DNA of 64,000 bases from Microbacterium galbinum (GTDB taxonomy: Bacteria; Actinomycetota; Actinomycetes; Actinomycetales; Microbacteriaceae), in assembly GCF_023091225.1 (NCBI RefSeq), contig NZ_JAHWXM010000002.1, positions 490,078 through 554,077 on the forward strand, written 5' to 3'. This document shows, in pieces, positions 7,401 to 15,252 of the stretch. Under the pieces are notes generated by a model. That model ran no database searches. It was not told the DNA's origin and saw only the letters and a program-made list of their open reading frames with translations. Numbering within the stretch: the stretch's first letter is position 1; each line of letters starts with the position of its first letter. The translations under genes were made by a program, and so were the position numbers.

Positions 7401-8269
7401 GCGGGAACGCGGCGCAGCTTCGCCATGGGGGCGAGCTCGCTGTCGAAGACGCGCTTGACGCCGTCGCCGAGGGCCTTCTCGATCACGCGGATGTCGCGGA
7501 CGAGGTGCTCGAGGCCGGTCGGCTCGAGGGAGGCCGCGTGGTCGGAACCCCACATCGTGCGGTCGAGGGTGATGTGGCGCTCGACGGCGACGGCCCCGAT
7601 CGCGACGGCGGCGAGCGAGATCTGCAGGCCGCGCTCGTGGCCGGAGTAGCCGACGGGGATCCCGGCGTAGCGGTCGCGGAGCGTGGCGATCGCCCGCAGG
7701 TTCGCCTCCTCGGGCTCGAGCGGGTACGTGGAGGTGGCGTGCATGAGCACGACGCGGTCGGTGCCGAGCGTGTCGAGCGCGCGATCGATCTGCTCGATCG
7801 TCGACATGCCGGTCGAGAGGATGACGGGCTTGCCGGTCTCGCGCAGGGCGAGGAGCAGCTCGGTGTCGGTCAGGCTCGCCGAGGCGACCTTGTGCGCGAC
7901 CACGCCCAGGTCTTCGAGGAAGGCGACGCTCGGCACGTCCCACGGCGAGGCGAACCAGTCGAGGCCGAGCATCGTGGCGTGGTCGCCGATCGCGATGTAT
8001 TCGTCGCGTCCGAACTCGACGCGGCGGCGGTAGTCGAGGTAGCTCATGGTGCCCCAGGGCGTCTCGCGCGGCACGTCGCGCATGTGCGCGGGGGTGGAGA
8101 TCTCCGGGGTGCGCTTCTGGAACTTCACGGCGTCGGCACCGGCCCTGGCCGCGACGTCGATGAGACGCTTCGCGATGTCGACGTCGCCGTTGTGGTTCAG
8201 GCCGATCTCGGCGATGACGTAGGCGGGGCGACCGCCGCCGATCACGCGCGATCCGATGCTGACAGTCAT
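7397..8269 (-). CDS. neuB: N-acetylneuraminate synthase-family protein without SAF domain
   Basis: The 290-residue protein is a TIM-barrel NeuB homologue. It shows AEIGLNHNGD (residues 20-29), DAVKFQKRTPE, the active-site strand ILSTGMST, HATSTYPLEPEEANL, GYSGHERG and ERHITLDRTMWGSDH, which match the phosphoenolpyruvate-dependent condensation family. Typical NeuB proteins are about 340-350 residues and carry a C-terminal antifreeze-like SAF domain that completes the partner's active site. Here the chain ends soon after the barrel, so that domain is missing. It should condense a hexose or its 6-phosphate with PEP to a nonulosonic acid. GGAGGAA precedes the ATG, and the stop overlaps the next start. 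No UDP-GlcNAc 2-epimerase (NeuC) is nearby. Confidence 0.85.
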   Translation of the reverse strand: MTVSIGSRVIGGGRPAYVIAEIGLNHNGDVDIAKRLIDVAARAGADAVKFQKRTPEISTPAHMRDVPRETPWGTMSYLDYRRRVEFGRDEYIAIGDHATMLGLDWFASPWDVPSVAFLEDLGVVAHKVASASLTDTELLLALRETGKPVILSTGMSTIEQIDRALDTLGTDRVVLMHATSTYPLEPEEANLRAIATLRDRYAGIPVGYSGHERGLQISLAAVAIGAVAVERHITLDRTMWGSDHAASLEPTGLEHLVRDIRVIEKALGDGVKRVFDSELAPMAKLRRVPA

Positions 8270-8365
8270 GGTTCCTCCGGTGGTCGAGCGATGCGGAAAA
8301 CCCCCGCCCCTCCTGGCTACGCCTCGGGGGTGAACACCCGACGACTCCCGGGTTACCGGCACCGG

Positions 8366-9574
8366 TCAGTCGGGCAACACCCGTTCGACGAGCTCGCGCA
8401 CGGCGCCGTTCCCCCCGGTGCGGGTGAGCACGACGCGCGCTGCGGCGAGCACGCGCGGGTGCGCGTTCGCCACCGCGACCGGCCACCCGACGATGCGCAT
8501 CGCGGGCAGGTCGTTGACGTCGTTGCCGAGGTAGGCGATGTCGTCGAGGCGGATACCGGCGTCCGCGGCCCACGCGCGCAGCGCCTGCTCCTTGTCGTCG
8601 ATGCCGTGCAGCACCGGCACCCGCAGCTTCTCGGCCCGGGCGCGGACGACGGGGTTCTGCTCGGTCGAGAGGATCAGCATCGGGATGCCGGCGCGCCGGA
8701 GCAGTGCGACGCCCATGCCGTCCTCCCTGCTCACCCGCACGCGCTCCCCGCCGTCGGCGTCGATGATCGCGGTGTCGTCGGTGTGCACGCCGTCGAAGTC
8801 GGTGACCACGGCGCGCACGTCGATGCGCCCGGGGGCTTCGCCTGCCCGATCGTGCACCGCGGCGAGCGCGTCGGCGATGCGGAGCTGCTGCGCATCGTCG
8901 ATCTCGATCGCCGTCCACTCCGGCACCTCGGCGATGCGGATCCGGCCGAAGAAACGGTGCCGGCTCGTGCGGAAAGCCTCCGCACGGAAGACGTAGAACG
9001 CGCCGGTCTCGAGGTAGTGGGGCTCGCGGTCCTGGCGGCGCGGGCGGTGCGCGGCCTCGTGGTTGATGGCCGTGGCCTGGTCGACCTGTGATGCGCTGCC
9101 GCGGCGCCAGAGGAAGCCGTAGGTCTCGTGCGCCGAGAACACGCTGTCGGCGCGATCTGCCTGCACCTCGGCGACGGCTCCGGCGAGCGCCGCGCTCGGG
9201 AGGAACGGCGAGGTGGCCTGCACGAACGCGATGATTCCGACCCGCTCCCCCGCGGCTTCGATCTCGTCGACCGCGTGCAGGATCGCGCTCTCCGACGACG
9301 CCGTGTCGCCGGATATCTCCGCGGGTCGACGGACCACCCGCGCGCCCGCCGCCGCACTCACGGCGGCGATCTCGTCGTCATCGGTCGAGACGACGACGAG
9401 GTCGATGCCCGCGGCGTCGCGCGCGGCCCGGATCGCCCGCACGACCAGCGGCACTCCCCCGACGGTTCGCAGGTTCTTGCGCGGCACGCCCTTCGATCCG
9501 CCGCGCGCGGGGATGATCGCGACGGTCAGCCCGTCGGTCGCATCACTCATGTCATCGCTCAAGTCATCGCTCAT
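8366..9574 (-). CDS. neuA: fused CMP-nonulosonate synthetase and KdsC-like HAD phosphatase
   Basis: The 402-residue protein has two domains. Residues 16-245 are an acylneuraminate cytidylyltransferase: IPARGGSKGVPRKNL at the nucleotide site, VSTDDDEIA, FVQATSPF and GAFYVFRAEAF. Residues about 250-402 form a KdsC-type HAD phosphatase with nucleophile motif DFDGVHTDD (Asp259, Asp261) and magnesium motif GNDVNDLP (350-357), so its catalytic residues look intact. The order resembles vertebrate CMAS. With the upstream NeuB homologue it suggests a 9-phosphate route: synthase product, dephosphorylation, then activation with CTP. The N-terminus is encoded by a short repeat (SDDLSDDMSD) with several in-frame ATGs, so the start may lie at 9574 or slightly inside. 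It begins one base after the polysialyltransferase-like gene. Confidence 0.87.
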   Translation of the reverse strand: MSDDLSDDMSDATDGLTVAIIPARGGSKGVPRKNLRTVGGVPLVVRAIRAARDAAGIDLVVVSTDDDEIAAVSAAAGARVVRRPAEISGDTASSESAILHAVDEIEAAGERVGIIAFVQATSPFLPSAALAGAVAEVQADRADSVFSAHETYGFLWRRGSASQVDQATAINHEAAHRPRRQDREPHYLETGAFYVFRAEAFRTSRHRFFGRIRIAEVPEWTAIEIDDAQQLRIADALAAVHDRAGEAPGRIDVRAVVTDFDGVHTDDTAIIDADGGERVRVSREDGMGVALLRRAGIPMLILSTEQNPVVRARAEKLRVPVLHGIDDKEQALRAWAADAGIRLDDIAYLGNDVNDLPAMRIVGWPVAVANAHPRVLAAARVVLTRTGGNGAVRELVERVLPD

Positions 9575-9575
9575 G

Positions 9576-10952
9576 TCATCGTCCTCGAATCACTCGCCAG
9601 GCCCGGCCCGCACGCCGTCGCGCCCCGATCGCCGTCAACCGCAGCTCCTCCATACGCCCGGTGCCTCCGGCCGAGCGCAGCATCCGCCGCGCAGCACTCT
9701 CGGCCGGCGCCCCGGGCAGACGAAGGTCGCGCAGCCGCTCGGGCGAGAAGTACCGCTCGCGTTCCCCCGGCGTCAGATCGCGCAGCAGCAGTTCCGCGCG
9801 ATCGCGCAGGTGCCCGGCGATCTCAGGTTGCATGGCGTAGCCCACCGCATCGACGAGCAGCTGCAGACGCGCAGGATCGACGTACGGGGAATCCTCCCGG
9901 GTGAGCGCGTCGACGATCGCGAGCGGTACCCGGTTGCTGTTCTCGTACGGGCGCAGGCGCCGCAGCAGCATCGACGCCCCCGCCGAGGCGATCGTCGTGC
10001 CGCGCAGAGCCTGCACGGTGGGCAGCGCGGTCGAGAACGCCGCGACCACCGCACGCGCATCGACGCGGCGGGCGAGCTGCTCGGCGGCGAGCGGCCCTCG
10101 GTAGACGGCGAACTCCACGCCGTGCGAGAGGGCGCGTTCGCGCACGACATCCGTCTGCAGCGGCGGCGCCGCCGGATGCGGTTTGAAGACGATGCGGGCG
10201 GGTCCGGCGGCAGCCGCCCGGTCGATCAGCTCGCGCTGCAAGGCGATCTCCTCGCGCGGGGTCAGCAGTCCAAGCGCCGAGAGGTACTGTCCGAGCACGA
10301 TCGCGGTGGAGGCGCCGTCGTCGAGCGGATGCCCCGCCGTGTCGAGGAGGGGCTCCCCGAGATCGGTCTCGTCGAGCACGCGTCCGAACGCGGCGACGGG
10401 CACGGGAACGGATGCCGCGACCGGGCCGCCTGCGAGAGGCGCGACCCCCGGCACGACGTCGGCGTGCAGCACCCGGATGATGCGGCTGCGCACGGCGTGG
10501 TCGAGGGGCACCCGCATCGGCGAGTACGTCATGAGGCCGTCGCCCACGATCGTGATCTTCGCGCGCGGGAACAGCGACATCAGCGTGCGCGCCGGCGCGA
10601 CCTGCGGGCTCTGCACGAACAGCTCGAGATCATCGGCGTCGAGGTTCCACGCCTGGGTGAACAGGCGCTCGAGCAAGGGCAGGTCGGCAGGTTCCGGCTC
10701 CCATCCGCTCGGATGCAGCGGGCCGAGCAGCGCGTCGAGGTCCTCGATCCGGTCGAAGCGAGTCCGCATCGCGGCGAGCGCCGGGTCTGCGGCGATCCCG
10801 GTCACGAGCTCGGGCACCCGCGCCGAGACGAACGGCACCAGCACCCGGTCGCCGCCCGCTCCACCGGGACGCGGCTCCAGGAGCCCCTCGTCGATCGCCG
10901 CGGCGACGGTCGCGAGCCCGTAGGCGCTGTGCAGCGCGAAGATCCGGGTCAT
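9576..10952 (-). CDS. polysialyltransferase-family glycosyltransferase
   Basis: This 458-residue protein starts MTRIFALHSAYGLATVAAAID, the opening of alpha-2,8-polysialyltransferase-like proteins. It continues with IVGDGLMTYSP (the DGxxxY-type motif), IVFKPHPAAPP (the conserved basic HP motif) and VVAAFSTALPTVQAL (the FSTAL/SS motif near the CMP site). These are the POLYST family (PF07388) landmarks. It should use a CMP-activated nonulosonic acid to extend a chain on a surface acceptor. No signal peptide or membrane helix is evident, so it acts on the cytoplasmic side, perhaps bound peripherally. The ATG overlaps the stop of the GT2 gene by ATGA, and the NeuA fusion begins one base after its stop. 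Confidence 0.78.
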   Translation of the reverse strand: MTRIFALHSAYGLATVAAAIDEGLLEPRPGGAGGDRVLVPFVSARVPELVTGIAADPALAAMRTRFDRIEDLDALLGPLHPSGWEPEPADLPLLERLFTQAWNLDADDLELFVQSPQVAPARTLMSLFPRAKITIVGDGLMTYSPMRVPLDHAVRSRIIRVLHADVVPGVAPLAGGPVAASVPVPVAAFGRVLDETDLGEPLLDTAGHPLDDGASTAIVLGQYLSALGLLTPREEIALQRELIDRAAAAGPARIVFKPHPAAPPLQTDVVRERALSHGVEFAVYRGPLAAEQLARRVDARAVVAAFSTALPTVQALRGTTIASAGASMLLRRLRPYENSNRVPLAIVDALTREDSPYVDPARLQLLVDAVGYAMQPEIAGHLRDRAELLLRDLTPGERERYFSPERLRDLRLPGAPAESAARRMLRSAGGTGRMEELRLTAIGARRRAGRAWRVIRGR

Positions 10953-11929
10953 GAGCCGTGCCCCGCCCGTCGCAGCACCCGCGCGAGCACTCGGCGCCGC
11001 GGTCCCGAGAGTCCGCGCACGGCGGCCCGCACCTCGGCGTGGGGCAGCGCCCGCAGCAGCTCGACGATCCCCGCACGCATCTCCCCGCGCAGTGCGCGCG
11101 GCATCCGCCGGGCTCGCACGAGGTGGTGCGAGCTGAGCGCCAGGGAGGAGAAGGTGATCTTCGGCAGGAATCGTGCGGCCTCGGCATCCGCCTCGACGAT
11201 CGCGACGGCCTCGGCCATCGCGCGGGCGAAGTCGAGCTGCCGCCGGTCGCGCACCTGCGTGAGCGAGGTCGACACCCCGCGGCGGTACAGGAGCGCGGGG
11301 GCGTCGACCACCGCGAACGAGGAGTCCGACAGATGCAGTCGCCAGATCCAGGGGCGGTCCTCGGCGGTGTGCAGCCCCTCGGGGAAGGCGGCGAGTCCCC
11401 GATCGATGATCCGGCGGTCGAAGATGCCCGCCCAGGCGAACGGGTAATCGACCATCGTGGTCTCGGTCGCCGGCAGGATGGCGTCGCGGGCGGCGACGAC
11501 GGCCTCCCGCCACGGATGCGGAGCGCGCACGAGTGCCCGATCGGCATCCGTCACCGTCACGTGATCGGTGCGCAGGAAGTCGGCATCCAGCTCCCGCAGC
11601 CGACGCGCGAGCACGGCGAGCCGCTGCGGCTGCATCCAGTCGTCGCCGTCGAGGAAGCAGAAGGCGTCGCCCTCGACGTGCGCGAGTCCCTGGTTGCGCG
11701 CGCTCGCGAGCCCGCGGGCCGAGTCGTTGCGGATGACCTCGGCGTGCGGAAACCGATCGGCGTACCGGCGCATGAGGGCGCCGGTGTCGTCGCCGGATCC
11801 GTCGTCGATCGCCACGAGCTTCAGCGCCGCCGCATCGTCGAACTGACGCGTCAGGCTCTCGAGCGTGGTCGCGATGTAGGCGCCGGCGTCCTTCGCGGGA
11901 AGGATGACGGTGACGAGCGGACTGCGCAC
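10949..11929 (-). CDS. GT2-family glycosyltransferase, first gene of the glycan operon
   Basis: A GTG start at 11929 preceded by GGGAG gives 326 residues beginning RSPLVTVILPAKDAG, the standard GT-A opening. DDGSGDDT and the metal-binding CFLDGDDWM follow, with about 200 further residues including AEDRPWIWRLHL. No ATG exists near the conserved start, and the open frame upstream is proline/arginine-rich filler, so GTG is preferred. It should transfer a nucleotide-activated sugar to a lipid or polymer acceptor, possibly making the primer that the next enzyme sialylates. The bases upstream hold GGTC repeats and the shared control region with the divergent gene at 12054; no clear promoter box is visible. 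Confidence 0.8.
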   Translation of the reverse strand: MRSPLVTVILPAKDAGAYIATTLESLTRQFDDAAALKLVAIDDGSGDDTGALMRRYADRFPHAEVIRNDSARGLASARNQGLAHVEGDAFCFLDGDDWMQPQRLAVLARRLRELDADFLRTDHVTVTDADRALVRAPHPWREAVVAARDAILPATETTMVDYPFAWAGIFDRRIIDRGLAAFPEGLHTAEDRPWIWRLHLSDSSFAVVDAPALLYRRGVSTSLTQVRDRRQLDFARAMAEAVAIVEADAEAARFLPKITFSSLALSSHHLVRARRMPRALRGEMRAGIVELLRALPHAEVRAAVRGLSGPRRRVLARVLRRAGHGS

Positions 11930-12053
11930 GGGACTCCCGGTGATGGTCGGTCGGTCGGGAATCGTCTCAGGCGTTCCTTGCCGCCCGGCGACGCGCGGGT
12001 GAACGCGGGGTGTCCTGGTAGGCGGGGCCGCGCGCATCGGCGACGATGGAGCG

Positions 12054-12944
12054 ATGCTCTTCTCACGCGGGTCGAACGGTCGACGGATGCTGCGACGACG
12101 CCATGACACCCATGATCTGCGATGGCTCTCTGCGCGCGCCTGGACGACCCGCTGGTATCCGCAGGGGATCGACATCGGCGAACGCGAGGGGCGCCGCACG
12201 CTCGCCGTCAGTTGGTTCCGCCAGGATCGGACCGGCCATCATCTCGCCTCGCGCGTCGTGCTGATCGACACCGAGCGGGCGAGGCATATCGACATCGCGC
12301 TCGCGATCGAGGACGATGCGGGCGACCTCCAGCCCGCGCAGATCCACACGGGCGGGCTGGCCTGGTTCGGCGATCGGCTGTTCGCCGCGGCGACGGGACG
12401 GGGCATCTGGGAGTTCGACCTGTCCGACATCCGCCGCGTGCACGGCCCGGTCGCCCGGCGTGTGCGCGGGATCGCCGGCCGATGGTGGCCGCGCTCCGCA
12501 CTGGTCGCCGTGCGCACGCGCGTGCATCCGGTCGATCTGCGCTGCTCGTTCCTCGGGCGCGCGTTCGACGCCGACGGCGCACCGCTGCGGCGGGTGCTGA
12601 TCGGCGAGTACCGCCGCGACGACGAGGGACGCATCGGCGAGTTCACGATCCCGGAGGGCACCGATGACGACTTCGTCGCTCACGAGCGGTTCGCGCCCGG
12701 CATCCCCCGCATGCAGGGTGCGGTGCGGTGGGGTGACCGGATCCTCGTGTCGCAGTCGGCGCTGAAGACCCCCGGCAGGCTGTGGACCGGCACGCGCGAT
12801 GCCCTGACCCGGCACTCCTTGCCCCTGCCCGCCGGGTGCGAGGACCTCGCGCTCGATCCGGACGAGCGGATGCTGTGGACGCTCGGCGAGCATCCCCGGC
12901 ACCGGGTCGTGCGCGGCATCCCCTTCGCCCGTATCGGGCTGTGA
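12054..12944 (+). CDS. conserved hypothetical protein, unrecognised
   Basis: This 296-residue protein belongs to no family I recognise. It is basic at the N-terminus (RGSNGRRMLRRRHDTHDLRW), lacks a signal peptide or membrane helix, and has many beta-like stretches ending in paired hydrophobics: IHTGGLAWFGDRLFAAATGRGIWEFDLSDI, MQGAVRWGDRILVSQS and LALDPDERMLWTLGEHP. These resemble blades of a beta-propeller that reads out a stored value, as in arylsulfotransferase- or quinoprotein-like folds. That is a shape impression only. It is divergent from the glycan operon and followed 46 bases later by the DUF4229 gene. A weak GACGAT box and six bases precede the ATG. Confidence 0.6.
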   Translation: MLFSRGSNGRRMLRRRHDTHDLRWLSARAWTTRWYPQGIDIGEREGRRTLAVSWFRQDRTGHHLASRVVLIDTERARHIDIALAIEDDAGDLQPAQIHTGGLAWFGDRLFAAATGRGIWEFDLSDIRRVHGPVARRVRGIAGRWWPRSALVAVRTRVHPVDLRCSFLGRAFDADGAPLRRVLIGEYRRDDEGRIGEFTIPEGTDDDFVAHERFAPGIPRMQGAVRWGDRILVSQSALKTPGRLWTGTRDALTRHSLPLPAGCEDLALDPDERMLWTLGEHPRHRVVRGIPFARIGL

Positions 12945-12990
12945 GGGTCGGCCGAGAAGTCCGCCCCGAGAACGCTCGTAGACTTGTCGG

Positions 12991-13299
12991 GTGAAGCCTG
13001 CACCTTTCTTCGTCTACTCCGTGCTGCGGCTGCTGGCGTTCCTCGTCCCGCTCGCGATCCTCTGGTTCTTCTTCCCAATCTTCCGGGAGTTCTGGTGGCT
13101 CGCCGCGATCTTCGCCGCGCTGATCGGCACGAGCATCTCGATGCTGTTCCTGCGCCGCCCGCTCACCGAGGCGTCGGCGGCGATCGTCGAGCGCCGCGAG
13201 GCGCGCGCGTCGACCGGCCAGGAGGATGCCGACGCGGAGGACGCGGTGGTCGACGGCGAGAGCGAGACGCGCGCCGACGAAACCCGCGACGAGAAGTAA
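12991..13299 (+). CDS. DUF4229 membrane protein
   Basis: This is a 102-residue protein with a GTG start; TAGACT (12979-12984) and six bases precede it, fitting a leaderless mRNA. Two membrane segments (VLRLLAFLVPLAILWFFFP and FWWLAAIFAALIGTSISMLF) flank a short loop, then comes RRPLTEASAAIVERREAR and a strongly acidic tail. This is the DUF4229 pattern, a small actinobacterial membrane protein usually beside menA, as here (convergent, 57 bases away). Its function is not known; the linkage hints at menaquinone synthesis or the membrane around it. Confidence 0.8.
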   Translation: MKPAPFFVYSVLRLLAFLVPLAILWFFFPIFREFWWLAAIFAALIGTSISMLFLRRPLTEASAAIVERREARASTGQEDADAEDAVVDGESETRADETRDEK

Positions 13300-13356
13300 C
13301 CGCGGGAGACAGCCGGGCTCTGCCGGGCTGTGCCGGGTCAACCGGGCTCGGCCGGC

Positions 13357-14352
13357 TCAGCCGATGAACGCCCAGAACAGGGCGCCGGCGTACAGCAGCG
13401 ACGTGAGCGAGGTCAGCGCGAGAGCGATGACGAGTTCCTTGGGCTGGCGGTAGGTCCAGACGATCAGGATCGCCGGGAGCCCCGCGAGCAGGGCGAGCAG
13501 CGAGAGCCAGGCGATCGGGAAGAGCAACGCCAGCAGGATCGCGATCGCGAACGGCGCGAGCACGAACAGCGTGAACAGCACCTGCGTCGCGCGGCGCCCG
13601 ATGAGCACCGTGAGCGTGCGCTTGCCGACGACGCGATCCTGGTCGATGTCGCGCAGGTTGTTGGCGAGCAGCACCGCGCAGGCGAACAGTCCCGCGGCGA
13701 TCGCCCCGAGCCACGCCTGCTGCGGCAGGTCGAAGATCTGCACCCAGGTCGTGCCGAGGGTCGCGACGAGCCCGAAGAAGACGAATACGAACACCTCGCC
13801 CAGACCGGCGTAGCCGTAGGGGCGCTTGCCGCCGGTGTAGAACCAGGCGGCGACGATGCATGCGGCGCCGACGGCCAGCATCCACCACTGCTCCGTGCGC
13901 ACCACGATCGCGACGCCCACCGCGGCGGCGAGCGCGAAGAACACCAGCCCGATGATGAGCACGGTGCGCGGCTTCACGCGACCTGAAGCGGTGAGACGCG
14001 TGGGACCGACGCGCACGGCATCCGTCCCCCGCACGCCGTCGCTGTAGTCGTTGGTGAAGTTGACGCCGATCTGCAGCAGCACCGCGACCGCGAGGCACGC
14101 GAGGGCGATCACCCAGTGGAACTCGGGGCCCGTGCTGCGCGCGGCTCCCGTGCCGATGAGCACCGGCGCGATCGCGAGGGGCAGCGTGCGCAGACGCGCG
14201 GCGCCGATCCAGTCGCCGAGCGTGACGGGCCCGGCCTCGATCACGGCCTGGCGGGCGGGGTCGCCGCTCGCCCGCTTCGCCGGGTTGCCGCTCACGCGGG
14301 CCGGGTTGGTCTTGCGGGTCGCGGAGGTCTTGCGCTTCGAGGATGCTGCCAC
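13357..14352 (-). CDS. menA: 1,4-dihydroxy-2-naphthoate polyprenyltransferase
   Basis: This 331-residue UbiA-superfamily prenyltransferase has about eight or nine membrane helices. The first aspartate-rich site is NDYSDGVRGTD (Asn101, Asp102, Asp105), and the second lies in NNLRDIDQDRVVGKRTL. The order, size and DUF4229 neighbour identify MenA, which attaches the polyprenyl tail to DHNA in menaquinone synthesis at the membrane. The GTG start at 14352 follows TAGGAT with exactly six bases between (leaderless). The first 40 residues are a basic, Ser/Thr/Lys-rich cytoplasmic extension before the first helix, longer than in many homologues. Confidence 0.92.
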   Translation of the reverse strand: MAASSKRKTSATRKTNPARVSGNPAKRASGDPARQAVIEAGPVTLGDWIGAARLRTLPLAIAPVLIGTGAARSTGPEFHWVIALACLAVAVLLQIGVNFTNDYSDGVRGTDAVRVGPTRLTASGRVKPRTVLIIGLVFFALAAAVGVAIVVRTEQWWMLAVGAACIVAAWFYTGGKRPYGYAGLGEVFVFVFFGLVATLGTTWVQIFDLPQQAWLGAIAAGLFACAVLLANNLRDIDQDRVVGKRTLTVLIGRRATQVLFTLFVLAPFAIAILLALLFPIAWLSLLALLAGLPAILIVWTYRQPKELVIALALTSLTSLLYAGALFWAFIG

Positions 14353-14414
14353 GGAGGAATCCTACTGTGCGAGCCCATGACGCCCCGGGGGCGACGGCGG
14401 GTCGGGGATTCGGG

Positions 14415-14705
14415 TCAGGGATTCGGGTTCGAGTCCTTGCCGTCGAGCCACAGCTCGTCGCTCTTGTCGCCGTGTGCTCCGCCCTTGCCGACGTGCGTGG
14501 AGCTGATCTTCGGCCCCTTGAGGATCACGTGCACCATCGCCTGGGCGTGCCCGTGGCCGAGACCGTAGGTCTCCTTGAGCCAGTTCAGCACGACGGTCGA
14601 CTTCGTCGTGTCGTCGAAACCCTGCTCCTTCGCGAGCGCGATGAACTGCCGGGGGGTGAGACCCGTCTGGGTCTCGACCTTGTCGAGGTAGGCCTGGAAC
14701 GACAT
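14415..14705 (-). CDS. DUF4287 domain protein
   Basis: The 96-residue protein reads MSFQAYLDKVETQTGLTPRQF, then LNWLKETYGLGHGHAQAMVHV, the helical DUF4287 domain. It has a polar C-terminal tail ending SNPNP. AAGGAGA at normal distance fixes the ATG at 14705; a longer reading from 14762 would run into the upstream regulator. DUF4287 proteins are small cytoplasmic proteins of unknown function, sometimes fused to DUF5655. It follows the Lrp gene by 19 bases and may be co-transcribed with it. Confidence 0.82.
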   Translation of the reverse strand: MSFQAYLDKVETQTGLTPRQFIALAKEQGFDDTTKSTVVLNWLKETYGLGHGHAQAMVHVILKGPKISSTHVGKGGAHGDKSDELWLDGKDSNPNP

Positions 14706-14724
14706 CGGTGTCTCCTTCAGGGGG

Positions 14725-15180
14725 TCAGTCGTGCGCGATCGGGATGATCGGTCGATGCTCATAATAGGTCTGCAGCACCACGGTCGTGCGGGTGTTCACG
14801 GATGCCGCGAGCCGGATGTCGCGCACGAGCTCCTCGAGCGCCCGGGGCGAGGCCACGCGCACGAACAGCATGTAGCTCGCGTCGCCGGCGATCGAGTGGC
14901 ACGCCTCGATCGCATCCAGGTGCTCGAGCTGCTCGGGGGCGATGTCGGGCTGTGCGGGGTCGAGCGGGGTGATCTCGATGAACGCCGAGAGCGGCGTGCC
15001 CACCTTCTCCGGGTCGAGCAGCGCCCGGTAGCCGGTGATCATGCCCCGCGTCTCGAGGCGGCGCAGACGCGACTGCACGGCCGAGACCGACAGCCCCACG
15101 GCATCCGACAGTTGCGAGAGCGTGGCACGCCCGTCGCGGGAGATCTCGGCAAGGATCGCGCGGTCGACAGAGTCATCCAT
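14725..15180 (-). CDS. Lrp/AsnC-family transcriptional regulator
   Basis: This 151-residue protein is a classic Lrp. The N-terminal helix-turn-helix (RAILAEISRDGRATLSQLSDAVGLSVSAVQSRLRRLE, about residues 7-43, shown here in pieces) is followed by MITGYRALLDPEKVG and the RAM ligand domain with CHSIAGDASYMLFVRVAS. It probably senses an amino acid. It is divergent from the DUF6421-SDR pair, and an 11-bp dyad, GGAAAGTTTCC, lies between them. TATTCT and seven bases precede the ATG, again suggesting a leaderless message. Regulation of the divergent pair and of itself is the natural inference. Confidence 0.87.
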   Translation of the reverse strand: MDDSVDRAILAEISRDGRATLSQLSDAVGLSVSAVQSRLRRLETRGMITGYRALLDPEKVGTPLSAFIEITPLDPAQPDIAPEQLEHLDAIEACHSIAGDASYMLFVRVASPRALEELVRDIRLAASVNTRTTVVLQTYYEHRPIIPIAHD

Positions 15181-15252
15181 GCGTGTAAGAATATCGTTAG
15201 CTTCCCGTTTGCACAGGAAAGTTTCCGTCTATTTCTCCGATCGGAGGTCCCG
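15181..15252. promoter_or_regulatory. divergent control region of the Lrp gene and DUF6421
   Basis: On the minus side, TATTCT lies seven bases before the lrp ATG. On the plus side, TTGCAC (15209-15214) could be a -35, followed by a T-rich stretch and an SD (GGAGG) before the ATG at 15253. A perfect 11-bp dyad, GGAAA-G-TTTCC, lies at 15216-15226, just downstream of the TTGCAC, a plausible regulator site. Confidence 0.55.

Noticed and set aside
5979..8918. 979-codon minus-strand frame joining the DUF6716 gene with upstream sequence
   Set aside because: Only the part from 7400 is real. Upstream it runs out of phase through neuB and neuA, both of which have good SDs or overlaps and family motifs.
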